This document shows, in pieces, positions 16,984 to 26,014 of a stretch of 64,000 nucleotides of DNA. A program made the position numbers and the translations under genes. Positions within the stretch are counted from its first letter, which is position 1, and the number at the start of each line of letters is the position of its first letter. This DNA comes from Haloterrigena salifodinae. GTDB taxonomy: Archaea > Halobacteriota > Halobacteria > Halobacteriales > Natrialbaceae. The notes beneath the pieces are model-generated. The model did not search any database and was not told the DNA's origin. It was given only the letters and a program-made list of their open reading frames with translations. The stretch lies in contig NZ_RQWN01000001.1 of NCBI RefSeq assembly GCF_003977755.1, positions 388,995 to 452,994 of the forward strand. The letters are read 5' to 3'.

Positions 16984-18246
16984 ATGAGCAAGCAGTCGTC
17001 GTCGACCTCGACCTCTCCGGTCGTCGACGCTGTTCCCGGCGGGGAGGCGATTCACGGCGCCCTCTACAGGTACGGGCTGGGCGTGTTGTTCGCCGCGAAC
17101 GTCTTCGGCGCCGGCTCGGTGTACATCCTCGCCGACGCTGGGGCGAACTTCGCTTTCTCCCTGCTGTGGGTGCTTCCGCTGGCCTTCCTCATCGACATCG
17201 CCCTCCACGACATGTCGGCCCGGCTGGCGGTGGCCGACGAACCGCTGGCGGACTACATCGTCGACGCGGTCCCGGTCGGCGGGCAAGCGCTGGTGATCGC
17301 GATTTCGCTGATGTCGGCGCTGTGGGCCGTCTCGAACTACGCTGTCGCGGGCGCGGCGCTGGCCTGGCTCCTGCCGGGACTGGACAACGTCGTCGTCGGC
17401 ATCGTCCTCGCCGGCGGCACGGGGATCGCGATCGTCCAGCTGAAGGTCTACGACCGAATCGAGGCGGCGATCGCGGCCGCTGTCTTCGCGGTCTTCGGCT
17501 CCTACGGCCTCCTGCTGGCCGGTTTGGACGTGCCGTGGCAGTCGGTCGCCGCCGGGCTGCGGCCCGCCCTGAACAGCGACATCGGCTACCTCACGACGGT
17601 CATCGCCCTGCTCGGGACGACCGTCTACTGGCCGAACTTCTTCATCCAGTCGAGCATCCAGCCGACCAAGGAGTGGACCGACGTCTGGAAGTACCGCCGG
17701 GACAACGCCGCCGGGATCGCAACGACGCTGCTGATCGGCAGCTTCGTGATGATCGTCTCGGCGGTCACCCTCGCAGAGGGCGAGATGACGCTGACCGGCC
17801 CCGGCCAGCCGCTGGCCGACATCCTCGGTCAGGGCGCGCTCCTCATGTTCATGATCGCCGTCTTCCTCGCGAGCATCACCTCCGCGACCGGGACGCTGTT
17901 CGGCGCCGGGTTCATGATCCCGCAGTCGCTGGGCTCGCACACGGTGTTCGGCGACTTCCGGTTCCGCCGGACGGTCATCGGACTGATCACCGTCTCGGCG
18001 GCGACCGCCCTCCCGCTGCTGGTCTACACCGGGTTCGGCCCCGTCGAGATGGCCATCATCATGCCCGCGGTCAACGGCGCGATCGGTCTACCGGTGACCG
18101 TCTTCGCGCTCATCGGCGCCGTCAATCGGTTCTACGACGTCGAGTGGTACGAAAACGCCGCGTTCGTTGCAGCGGGACTCGTCCTGCTGATCGGCAGCAT
18201 CACGACGATCCAGTCGCTCTACGAGACGATCATCGGTATCCTCTGA
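16984..18246 (+). CDS. Nramp-family transporter lacking the canonical metal motifs
   Basis: The product has 420 residues and about eleven transmembrane segments. NVFGAGSVYILADAGANFAF followed by SLLWVLPLAFL aligns by length with Nramp helix 1, whose DPGN metal motif is here GAGS (residues 42-45). In helix 6 GTTVYWPNFF replaces the usual MPH with YWP. The fold is therefore Nramp-like, but the Asp, Asn and Met metal ligands are gone. Relatives with such changes may carry Mg2+, Al3+ complexes or organic solutes. The start ATG 16984 gives a polar 20-residue lead. Confidence 0.75.
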   Translation: MSKQSSSTSTSPVVDAVPGGEAIHGALYRYGLGVLFAANVFGAGSVYILADAGANFAFSLLWVLPLAFLIDIALHDMSARLAVADEPLADYIVDAVPVGGQALVIAISLMSALWAVSNYAVAGAALAWLLPGLDNVVVGIVLAGGTGIAIVQLKVYDRIEAAIAAAVFAVFGSYGLLLAGLDVPWQSVAAGLRPALNSDIGYLTTVIALLGTTVYWPNFFIQSSIQPTKEWTDVWKYRRDNAAGIATTLLIGSFVMIVSAVTLAEGEMTLTGPGQPLADILGQGALLMFMIAVFLASITSATGTLFGAGFMIPQSLGSHTVFGDFRFRRTVIGLITVSAATALPLLVYTGFGPVEMAIIMPAVNGAIGLPVTVFALIGAVNRFYDVEWYENAAFVAAGLVLLIGSITTIQSLYETIIGIL

Positions 18247-18459
18247 GCGACGGCGCCGAATTCGAAGGTGGGTCGAGTCGAACGCGAGTCGGACCGGGAA
18301 TAGACGCGAGCTAGACTCGAGACGGCGAGGGCACGCCATCGGGGGCAAACTGAGGTACGAGTTCTCCTTCAGATCGCCGATATATCTCCGGTAACGACGC
18401 TGGATAGCCAACCAGAAGAGTCACAACCCCCGGACTAATCGAGCCGATAACGTTCCGCG

Positions 18460-19239
18460 ATGCTCGGATTACCCTTCGACCTCTCCCTCGTGTTGTTGCT
18501 CGTGTCGATCGCTTTCTTCTCGGGGATCGGTATTACAACCATCGGCCCGGGCGGCATCTTCGTCACGATCGCGCTCTACTCGCTGACGCCGCTGGCCTCG
18601 AGCCAGGTCGCTGGCACCGCCCACGCGACGTTCGTCGTCACCGGTCTCGTCGGTAGCGCCGCCTACCTCCATTCCGGCGAGATGAAGGCCGGCGAGAGCC
18701 GCGCTATCGCCGTCGTTCTGAGCGCCTCGAGTATCCTCGGGGCCCTCGTCGGCGCCTCCGTCAACGCGTTCGTCCCCCGCTCGGTGTTCGGCGTCCTCCT
18801 CGGCGGCGTCTCGATGACCGTCGGCGCGGTCATCCTGTACCGGGAACGACGCGGGTTCAACCCCCTCTACGATCTCGAGCCCCTCGAGCGCCAGAGCCAG
18901 CTCGCGCTGGCCGGCCTCGGGTTCGTGCTCGGGATCTGCAGCGGTCTGCTGGGAATCGGTGGGCCGGTGCTCGCGGTGCCGGCGCTGGTGTTGATCGGCG
19001 TCCCCATGCTGCTAGCCGTCGCCGTCGCGCAGGTGCAGTCGATCTTCATCGCGACCTTCGCGGCCGCGGGCTACGCCCTCCAGGGGAACGTGCTTCTCCC
19101 GCTGGCGGTCGTTATCGGAACGCCGCTGTTGCTGGGTGTCGTCACGGGCTGGAAGGTCGCCCACACGATCGATCCCGAGAAGCTGAAGGTCGCGCTGGGC
19201 GCCGTACTCCTCGGTATCGGCCCGTATCTCGCGCTGTGA
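18460..19239 (+). CDS. TauE/SafE-family membrane permease
   Basis: The product has 259 residues and about eight hydrophobic helices in two similar halves. GITTIGPGGIF near residue 25 and SGLLGIGGPVLAVPALV near residue 167 are the paired Gly-rich motifs of the family. TauE/SafE proteins export sulfite or organosulfonates or move other small anions; here no sulfur gene is adjacent, so the substrate is open. A TATA-like stretch, ATATAT, lies near 18380. The universal stress protein gene follows on the same strand after 81 bases. Confidence 0.85.
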   Translation: MLGLPFDLSLVLLLVSIAFFSGIGITTIGPGGIFVTIALYSLTPLASSQVAGTAHATFVVTGLVGSAAYLHSGEMKAGESRAIAVVLSASSILGALVGASVNAFVPRSVFGVLLGGVSMTVGAVILYRERRGFNPLYDLEPLERQSQLALAGLGFVLGICSGLLGIGGPVLAVPALVLIGVPMLLAVAVAQVQSIFIATFAAAGYALQGNVLLPLAVVIGTPLLLGVVTGWKVAHTIDPEKLKVALGAVLLGIGPYLAL

Positions 19240-19320
19240 ACGGACCGTCGACGGCGACCCACACCGTCCCGTGACGGTACAGGACTCAAGACGTTGGGGC
19301 GCGATACCGTACGCAACTCA

Positions 19321-19752
19321 ATGCCGCGCATTCTGGTTCCCTTCGACGACTCCGAGCACGCTCGCGAGGCTCTCGAGTACGCGATCGACCTGTTTCCTGA
19401 CGGCGAGTTCGTCGCGGTAACCGTCGTCGACACCTCGTCGGTGCCCGCGATCCCCAACGCCGCGTCCGGTGACGAGGACGAGGTTTCGGAGACGGTCGAG
19501 GCCGTCTTCGGCGACGTCGAGGAGCGCCTCGCGGTGCCGGAACGGCTCGCCGCCGAGCGCGACGTGGCGATCGAGACCCGGACGCGACTCGGCGCCCCCA
19601 CCCAGGAGATCGTCGAGTTCGCTGAGACTGAGACCGTCGACCACATCGTCATGGGGAGCCACGGCCGCACGGGGGTCAAACGGTTCCTGCTTGGCAGCGT
19701 CGCTGAGGTCGTCGTGCGCCACTCGCCGGTTCCGGTGACGGTGGTTCGCTAA
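19321..19752 (+). CDS. universal stress protein (UspA family)
   Basis: The product has 143 residues. The N-terminus MPRILVPFDDSEHAREALEY and the nucleotide motif GSHGRTGVKRFLLGSVAE (G-x2-G-x9-G-S form) mark an ATP-binding UspA protein. Such small cytoplasmic dimers accumulate in stress and, when placed near transporters, may modulate them; the gene follows the TauE-like permease. I use ATG 19321 because the conserved beta strand begins there; an in-frame start nine codons earlier adds nothing. Confidence 0.9.
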   Translation: MPRILVPFDDSEHAREALEYAIDLFPDGEFVAVTVVDTSSVPAIPNAASGDEDEVSETVEAVFGDVEERLAVPERLAAERDVAIETRTRLGAPTQEIVEFAETETVDHIVMGSHGRTGVKRFLLGSVAEVVVRHSPVPVTVVR

Positions 19753-19925
19753 GCTCCAGTGATGGCCCCGAGTCGCGACCGTCTGCCGAGGGTCGAGCCG
19801 AAGACTCGAGTACAACGTGATTCGAATCGACAGCCGCGAGGGCGACCCGTCGCGGTCGCGGCCGTGCCTTGCATTGATGGGCCATAGCCTCTTGCAGTCA
19901 GATCGCGTAATACTGGTGGAGAGAC

Positions 19926-20252
19926 GTGGGCGACTACGATTCGGGGGACCACGATCCCGGCGCGAACCACGACGAGCGCGGGGGCGCTGACGCGACCGAT
20001 CGGGATCGGACTCGATCCGATCCGAACCCGGAGCACCGCGGTCGGTAGCTCTCGGCGGGGATCGCCCTCCTCGACGTCTGGCTGCTCGTTCAAGCGGTCT
20101 GGCTCGATCTGGCGGCGGATCAGTTCTGGAACGACGTCCTCGTCGGTGCGCTGTCAGTCTGTCTCGGCGTCTACAGCGCCGCGAAGATCCGCGACCGGCG
20201 ACGGCGCGCCGATGCTCGGCCGACGGCTACGTTCGACCGGCGGGGTCACTGA
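19926..20252 (+). pseudogene. SPW-repeat-type membrane protein with in-frame TAG
   Basis: From GTG 19926 the frame reads 40 acidic residues (DRTRSDPNPEHRGR at the end), then TAG at 20046-20048, then LSAGIALLDVWLLVQAVWL and FWNDVLVGALSVCLGVYSA, ending at TGA 20250-20252. The second part resembles haloarchaeal SPW-repeat membrane proteins, in which W(N/D)D and a pair of helices recur. A Trp codon TGG changed to TAG would restore one frame of 108 codons and the expected Trp before the first helix. No start codon follows the TAG before the helix, so the gene is probably dead. Confidence 0.65.
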
Positions 20253-20407
20253 CCCGATGGCGGTCCGGTAACGCCGTCGCTCGAGCGGCGCACCGACCCG
20301 CGACGCCGCGCGCGGAGCCGAATTCGTCCCTTACTTCTCTCGTTCCCGACGAAAATGGCGAATTACGGCACAATTCACTTACTTCCGGTGCTGGAAACCC
20401 CCATCCA

Positions 20408-21652
20408 ATGCTTCCGTTCGTCGCTTTCGCGTTCGTGATCGTCGCGCTCGCCGTCACCCTCGAGGTCGTGTCGTACGCGTCGCTCAAGCGCATCCCCGCG
20501 GTGGCGACCGAGGAATTCCCGGAGATCGACCGGGAACTGCTTGGCAAGTTCAGCAGTTTCGACCCCGAACTGGGCTGGGTGCCACAGCCCAATCAGGAGA
20601 AACAGAAGGACACCGGCGACCACCTCCCCGGCGAGGAGCTCCGGACGGTCGTCACCTACTCGACCGACGAGTACGGGAGCCGAGTCTGTTCCGCGAAAGA
20701 TCGGGACGAAGACGCGGACGTCACCGTCTCCACCTACGGCGACTCCTACTGTTTCTGCCGGGAGGTCAACGACGACGAGACCTTCCAGCACTACATGGCC
20801 CAGGAATTGGACACGCACGTCGCCAACTACGGCGGCGGCAACTACGGGCTCGATCAGGCGCTGTTGCGCATGCAGCGCCAGTATCCCGAGGAGGAGACCG
20901 ACTACGTCTTCGTCGTCGTCACCGCCTCCTCGATCGCTCGCATCCTCTCCGTCTGGAAACACTACCAGGAGTTCGGGAACATCTTGGCGGTCAAACCCCG
21001 GTACGTCATCGAGAACGGCGAGTTAGAGCTGATCGACAGCCCTGTGGACGAAAAGGAAGATCTGCTCGATCTCGAGTCCAAGGCCGACTTCCTCCGGGAG
21101 TACGACTTCCACTACGACCATTGGTTCAAACCCCACTTCGCGTCGGTGCCGTACACGAGTGACTTCCTCGACGACCCCGAGTACCTCCGGTACGCCGCGA
21201 TCACGGGCTGTAAGGAACTCGAGCGGCGGGCCGGCCGCTCGATTCCGGGCGTCGACTTCGACGCCGCTCAGACCGAGTCGGTCCTCCGGATGGAACAGCC
21301 CCGCGTACGCTACCACGAGCGGCTGTTCGAGACCCACGAGTACCTTTTCAACGCGCTGATCGAGGAGTTCGTCGACTATGCCGACGAGCAGGACTTCCAG
21401 CCCGTCTTCGTGATGGTCCAACAGCTCCGGTACGCCAAGTACGAGTCCGAGCACGGCCCGATCTACGGCGACCTCGTGGATCGGCTCGGCGAGACGTACG
21501 ACGCCCTCGAGACCGTCGACATGGCCCGCCATCTCGATCCCGAGGACGGTGTCGAGTCGCTGTACGTCGAGCGCGGCGAAGGCGGCCACTACAGCCCCGA
21601 AACGAACCGGGAAATCGCGAACGTGCTGGCCGACATCGTCGAGGAAGAGTAG
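20408..21652 (+). CDS. membrane-anchored SGNH-hydrolase-like protein
   Basis: The product has 414 residues. An N-terminal helix (residues 2-22) anchors it. YGDSYCFC (residues 110-117) gives the nucleophile Ser of the SGNH/GDSL fold, NYGGGNYGLDQALLRM resembles block III, and GGHYSPETNREIANVL near the end offers the catalytic His. Proteins of this layout are found with surface polysaccharide systems (AlgX/AlgJ-like acetyl transfer) as well as esterases. No polysaccharide gene is adjacent. The gene is certain; the function is inferred. Confidence 0.72.
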   Translation: MLPFVAFAFVIVALAVTLEVVSYASLKRIPAVATEEFPEIDRELLGKFSSFDPELGWVPQPNQEKQKDTGDHLPGEELRTVVTYSTDEYGSRVCSAKDRDEDADVTVSTYGDSYCFCREVNDDETFQHYMAQELDTHVANYGGGNYGLDQALLRMQRQYPEEETDYVFVVVTASSIARILSVWKHYQEFGNILAVKPRYVIENGELELIDSPVDEKEDLLDLESKADFLREYDFHYDHWFKPHFASVPYTSDFLDDPEYLRYAAITGCKELERRAGRSIPGVDFDAAQTESVLRMEQPRVRYHERLFETHEYLFNALIEEFVDYADEQDFQPVFVMVQQLRYAKYESEHGPIYGDLVDRLGETYDALETVDMARHLDPEDGVESLYVERGEGGHYSPETNREIANVLADIVEEE

Positions 21653-21754
21653 CGGTTCGTCGGCTTGTTCTGCGTTGATCTGTTCTCAGTTCGACAGTCG
21701 GTGTATTCCGACGCTACCGACCCATTCACTCTATGTGGGTGGCGCGCGCTGTCG

Positions 21755-21934
21755 GTCGATCCGAGGAACGCGAGGTGCGAACGCAGTGAGCACCTCGAAA
21801 GTGAACGGTGAACGGAGTGAACCGTGAACGAAAGCGAGGATCGACTAACGACACTGTGCGAGGGATGAGCGAGTGAAACGAGCGAAGACCTCGCACGGCT
21901 TCGTGTCGCGGTTCGAGTCCACTCACCGCGACAC
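21755..21934. repeat. array of nested hairpins, two with GAACGSAGTGA loops
   Basis: Within 180 bases: an outer stem GTCGATCC (21755-21762) with GGATCGAC (21838-21845); inside it a hairpin 21771-21797 with 8 bp stem CGAGGTGC and loop GAACGCAGTGA, and a hairpin 21805-21825 with 5 bp stem and loop GAACGGAGTGA; then 21856-21896 (8 bp, GTGCGAGG) and 21903-21934 (9 bp, GTGTCGCGG). The gap 21653-22002 holds no gene. The last hairpin loop contains GGTTCGAGTCC, which resembles a tRNA T-arm. This is either a structured RNA or a cluster of repeat copies. Confidence 0.75.
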
Positions 21935-22002
21935 AGCGCGCGCCACAGCATGCCGGGAAATCAAGCACGAGAATCGAACGACAAGCAATCGAACGCGAGG
22001 AA

Positions 22003-24471
22003 TCAGGCGTCGGCGGCGGGGAGAGTAAAGGAGAACGTCGTCCCCTCGCCGGGCTCGGAGTCGACCCAGATCGAGCCCTCGTGGCGTTCGATGATGCGCT
22101 GACAAAGCGCGAGCCCGATCCCAGTGCCGTCGTACTCCTCGCGGCTGTGCAGGCGCTCGAACACCTCGAAGACGCGCTCCTGATCGTTGGGATCGATGCC
22201 GATCCCGTTGTCTGTGACCGAGATGCGCCACGTCGATCGCGCCCGCTCGGCCGCGATCTCCACCCGCGGCGGCTCGTCGCCGCTGTACTCGAGGGCGTTC
22301 GACAGCAGGTTCTGGAACACCTGCTGGAGCTGGCTCTCGTCGCCCCGAACGCGGGGCAGCGACTCGGCGACGATCTCGGCGTCGGTCTCCTCGATCTTCA
22401 TCTGCAGGTCCTCGCAGACGGCGTCGACGACGGTGTCCAGATCGACGGGTTCGAACGGTTCGCCCTGTGTGTCGACGCGGGAGTAGGCCAGCAGGCCGTC
22501 GATCATCTGGCGCATGCGTTCGGCGCCGTCGACGGCGAACTCGATGAACTCCTCGCCGTCGTCGTCGAGTTCGTCGCCGTACCGACTCTCGAGCAGTTGG
22601 AGGTAGCTCGAGACCATCCGCAAGGGTTCCTGCAGGTCGTGGCTGGCGGCGTAGGCGAACTGCTCGAGGCGCTCGTTGGATTGCTCGAGTTTGCGCTGGT
22701 ACTCCTTGCGCTCGCTGATGTCGTGAAAGTAGATCGACAGCCCCGACTCGGAGGGATAGACGTTGTACTCCAGCCAGGTGTCGAGATCCTCGGCGTACAC
22801 CTCGAAGTTGACGGGCTCTTGGGTCTCCATCGCCTGCTGGAACTGCTCCCGGTAGATCCCCTCCGTATCGTCGGAGAACGTCGTCCAGACCTTCCGTCCG
22901 AGGACGTCCTCCCGGGACTGGCGGAGGATCTCCGCGGCCTGCTCGTTGAGGTGGGTAAAGCGCCACTCGTCGTCGAGGGCGTAGAAGGCGTCGGAGATCC
23001 GGCCGAGGATCTCGCTCAGTTCGGTCTCGAGTTCGCTCTTTCGGTGCTCGAGCTGGCGCTCGCGGCGTTTCAGCTCAGTAATGTCCTCGGCGGCCGTGAC
23101 GACGCGGTCGACCCCGCCGTCGGGGCCGCGCAGCGGCGTCGCGTTCACGCGAAACTGGAGCCGCTCGCCCTCCGGGTGATCGACAACGAGTTCCTCGTTG
23201 AACACCGGGCTGCCGGTCTCGAGGACCCGCGCGGCCGGCATCTCGTCCGTCGATAGCCGTTCGCCGTCCGAGTCGTAGATCACCCACTCGCCGCCGTCGT
23301 CGGATTCGCCGATGAACTCCTGGTCGGAGAGGCCCAGCGACTCCTGCGCCCGCTGGTTCGTCAGTATCGTCTCGCCCTCGGCGTTCTGGACGGCGATCGC
23401 GATCGGCGCCGTCCGCAACAGCTTCTCGGTCTGGTTATACTCCCGGCGGAGGAGCCGTTCGCGCTCCTTCTGGTCGGTGATGTCGTCGATCGCGACGACG
23501 ATCCGGCCGTCCTCGCTCTGGTCGTCGTCGAGCGGTGCGGCGTTGAGCGAGAGCCAGCGGCGGCCGATTCCCGGGACGTCGACCTGCCGCTGGGCGTCGT
23601 ACACCGGCTCGCCGCGCTCGCGGGCGCGGGCCCACGGCTGCTCGTCGGCCGGGACCGGCTCCCCGGCGACGTCGTAGAGCTCCCACGACTCGAGGCTGTA
23701 CGTCTCGACGGCCGCGTCCTCGATCTCGAAGTGCTCGAGCATCCGCCGGTTCGCGCGGACGAGGACGTTGTCCTCGGTCACCACGCCGATCGTGATCGGC
23801 ACGGTCTCTAAGATCCGTTCGGTGAGGTCCCGTTCCCGGCGGAGTTGCTGTTCGTACTCGCGGCGCTCGGTCATGTCGCGGGTGACTTTGGTAAAGCCCC
23901 GCAACTGACCGCCGTCGTCCCGAATGGCGGTGATGACGACGTTCGCCCAGAACCGCGTGCCGTCGGCGCGGACGCGCCACCCCTCGTCCTCGGTTCGTCC
24001 CTCCGCCGCCGCGGTCTCGAGGTTCGTCTGGGGAACGTCGTTGGCGATGTCTTCTTCGGTGTAGAACGTCGAGAAGTGGTTACCGACGATTTCGTCCTCC
24101 TCGTAACCCTTGATTCGTTCGGCCCCTTCGTTCCAGCTGGCGACGGTGCCGTCGGAGTCGAGCATGAAGATGGCGTAGTCCCGCACGGCGCTGACGAAGG
24201 CGGCGAACTCCTCCTTTTCGGACCGCCGGTCGGGGTCCGTTCCGTCCGCCGTCTCGTCGGGCCACCAGATTCGGGTCGAATCGTCGATCCGCTTGACGCG
24301 AAGTTCACCCCGCTCGCAAAGTTCCTCGAGCCCGTGTCGTGCGGGACCCAGGGAACAGTCCAACCGATCGGCAACCTCGGCGGTCGTGAGAGGGGTAGAC
24401 GACCGCTCGGAGCGCGAAAAAACTCGCCGGACGTCCTCCCCCGACACGCCCGCCGAATCTGAAGATCCCAT
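22003..24471 (-). CDS. multi-PAS sensor histidine kinase with N-terminal winged helix
   Basis: The product has 822 residues. Residues 1-70 look like a winged helix (TTAEVADRLDCSLGPARHG). Four PAS domains follow (about 85-200, 210-330, 335-450, 460-590). The HisKA helix has AASHDLQEPLRMVSSYL with the phosphoacceptor His, and the ATPase has FQNLLSNALEY, VTDNGIGIDP and GTGIGLALCQRI. No membrane helix is seen, so it senses cytoplasmic signals such as redox or light through PAS-bound cofactors. No response regulator is adjacent. ATG 24471 is chosen because a TATA box lies 26 bases upstream. It is a paralog of the kinase at 36481-38862. Confidence 0.9.
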   Translation of the reverse strand: MGSSDSAGVSGEDVRRVFSRSERSSTPLTTAEVADRLDCSLGPARHGLEELCERGELRVKRIDDSTRIWWPDETADGTDPDRRSEKEEFAAFVSAVRDYAIFMLDSDGTVASWNEGAERIKGYEEDEIVGNHFSTFYTEEDIANDVPQTNLETAAAEGRTEDEGWRVRADGTRFWANVVITAIRDDGGQLRGFTKVTRDMTERREYEQQLRRERDLTERILETVPITIGVVTEDNVLVRANRRMLEHFEIEDAAVETYSLESWELYDVAGEPVPADEQPWARARERGEPVYDAQRQVDVPGIGRRWLSLNAAPLDDDQSEDGRIVVAIDDITDQKERERLLRREYNQTEKLLRTAPIAIAVQNAEGETILTNQRAQESLGLSDQEFIGESDDGGEWVIYDSDGERLSTDEMPAARVLETGSPVFNEELVVDHPEGERLQFRVNATPLRGPDGGVDRVVTAAEDITELKRRERQLEHRKSELETELSEILGRISDAFYALDDEWRFTHLNEQAAEILRQSREDVLGRKVWTTFSDDTEGIYREQFQQAMETQEPVNFEVYAEDLDTWLEYNVYPSESGLSIYFHDISERKEYQRKLEQSNERLEQFAYAASHDLQEPLRMVSSYLQLLESRYGDELDDDGEEFIEFAVDGAERMRQMIDGLLAYSRVDTQGEPFEPVDLDTVVDAVCEDLQMKIEETDAEIVAESLPRVRGDESQLQQVFQNLLSNALEYSGDEPPRVEIAAERARSTWRISVTDNGIGIDPNDQERVFEVFERLHSREEYDGTGIGLALCQRIIERHEGSIWVDSEPGEGTTFSFTLPAADA

Positions 24472-24493
24472 ATATTCTACTATCGATACCGAT

Positions 24494-24500
24494 CCATAAG
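24494..24500 (-). promoter_or_regulatory. TATA-like element of the 22003-24471 kinase
   Basis: The minus strand reads CTTATGG centred 26 bases before ATG 24471. This fits a leaderless transcript and excludes the longer in-frame start upstream. Confidence 0.45.
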
Positions 24501-24666
24501 ACTTCGCCGTCCGGTCCGTCATACGTCGGGTCAGGTCGGGTCGAAACCGACGGGGAAGGAACTGGCGCCGATCGGGGAGAAACCGGTGTCGGTTGGCTGC
24601 GCCGTGAAAAAACCGCGTCAGTAACCGGGCCATTGTTGACGGGTGTCCTTCCGGTAGAGGGTGGTA

Positions 24667-25671
24667 ATGCAACCGCTGTACCTCGTCGTCGGTATCGGCC
24701 TGCTGCTCGCCGCCTTCGTCGATATCCTCTGGACAACGCTGTGGGTCGACGGCGGCTCGGGCCCCCTCTCCGGACGCCTCACGACCGGCGTCTGGTACGG
24801 ACTCCGGACCCTAACTGGAGACCGAAACAAGGCGCTCAGCCTCGCCGGTCCGCTGATCCTCACTCTGACGCTCGCGATGTGGATCGGACTCATCTGGATC
24901 GGCTGGACGTTCGTCTTCGCCAGCTACCCCCTCGCACTGGTCAACACCCGTACCGGCGGCACCGCCGACTGGGCGGGCCGGTTCTACTACGTCGCGTACA
25001 CGATGTTCACCGACGGCAACGGCGATTACTCCCCCACATACGGCGGCGACATCTGGGAGATCGCCAGTTCGTTCACGACCGCGTCCGGCATGGCGTTCGT
25101 CACGCTCGGCGTCTCCTACATCCTCTCCGTGCTGGGCGCCGTCTCCGATAAGCGCTCGTTCGCCAGCACCGTCTCGGGACTCGGCGGCCGGAGCGAGGCG
25201 TTCGTCCGTGCCGGCTGGAACGGCGAGAACTTCGACGGCCTCGAGTTGACGCTCGAGTCGCTCAGTGACGATCTGAGCACGCTCGCCGAGCAGCACAAGT
25301 CCTACCCGATCTTGCACTACTATCACAGCGAGCAGAGCGAGCAGGCGTCGGCGGTGGCCGTTTCCGTCCTCGACGAGTCGCTCACCCTCTTTCGGTACGC
25401 CATCCCCGACGAGCACAGTCCCGACCCTGCGATCGTTGAAAGCACACGCTCGAGCGCCCGGAGTTACATCGACACGCTCGACGAGTCGTTTATCGAGCCC
25501 AAACCGGCGGTCCCGCGCTCGCCGGATCTCGATCGCCTCCGCGAGGACGACATCCCGACCGGCTCGGACCAGGAGTTCGCCGAGGCCCTTGCGGAGTTGA
25601 CCGACCGCCGGCGGCACCTGCTCGGCGTGGTCGAAGCCGACGCGTGGGAGTGGCCGCCGGTCGAAGAGTGA
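24667..25671 (+). CDS. K+-channel-like membrane protein with altered filter
   Basis: From ATG 24667 the product has 334 residues. Three hydrophobic segments (about 3-24, 62-86, 133-158) flank a pore loop, FYYVAYTMFTDGNGDYSP, in the position of the Ion_trans_2 filter. Canonical TVGYGD is here TDGNGD (115-120). A soluble domain of about 170 residues follows (helical, with HKSYPILHYYHSEQ). Proteins of this type are annotated as two-pore-domain-like potassium channels in haloarchaea and bacteria; ion selectivity is unproven. ATG 24667 is preferred to GTG 24661. Confidence 0.75.
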   Translation: MQPLYLVVGIGLLLAAFVDILWTTLWVDGGSGPLSGRLTTGVWYGLRTLTGDRNKALSLAGPLILTLTLAMWIGLIWIGWTFVFASYPLALVNTRTGGTADWAGRFYYVAYTMFTDGNGDYSPTYGGDIWEIASSFTTASGMAFVTLGVSYILSVLGAVSDKRSFASTVSGLGGRSEAFVRAGWNGENFDGLELTLESLSDDLSTLAEQHKSYPILHYYHSEQSEQASAVAVSVLDESLTLFRYAIPDEHSPDPAIVESTRSSARSYIDTLDESFIEPKPAVPRSPDLDRLREDDIPTGSDQEFAEALAELTDRRRHLLGVVEADAWEWPPVEE

Positions 25672-25702
25672 GGATCTCGACTGCCGGCTCGTTCGCGGAC
25701 GC

Positions 25703-26014
25703 TCACCGACCGATCTCGTCGTCCAGTCCGATCACGACCGAGCCGTCGCTGACGACGGTCACCAGCGCGCCGCGGTACTCGAACGAGGCCGATCGCAAGC
25801 CGCGTTGGTCGCGTCCGGAATCGGACTCGAGGAGGCGGTCGAGGGCCTCCGGATCGACGACGTCGTAGAGCGGGCCGCGATCACGTTCGTCATCGAAGAC
25901 GGTCTCGATGACGTCGACGACGGCGACGCTCGGCGCCGTCGTCTCGAAGTCGTACTGCGCTCGATACCGTCGGGACTCCACGTCGAACTCGACCGGGCCG
26001 CTCGCATCACTCAT
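25703..26014 (-). CDS. HalOD1 output-domain protein
   Basis: The product has 103 residues. VVDVIETVFDDERD, then GPLYDVVDPEALDRLLES and FEYRGALVTVVSDGSVVI are the core of the haloarchaeal HalOD1 domain. It is a small predicted output or partner module seen fused to receivers or alone. Its start lies inside the 3' end of the Lrp-type gene (8-base overlap), so it is translated with that regulator. The biochemical role is unknown. Confidence 0.8.
   Translation of the reverse strand: MSDASGPVEFDVESRRYRAQYDFETTAPSVAVVDVIETVFDDERDRGPLYDVVDPEALDRLLESDSGRDQRGLRSASFEYRGALVTVVSDGSVVIGLDDEIGR

Noticed and set aside
20046-20048. TAG read as pyrrolysine
   Set aside because: No sign of the pyl system in the window, haloarchaea of this type are not known to use it, and a Trp codon mutation explains the site better.
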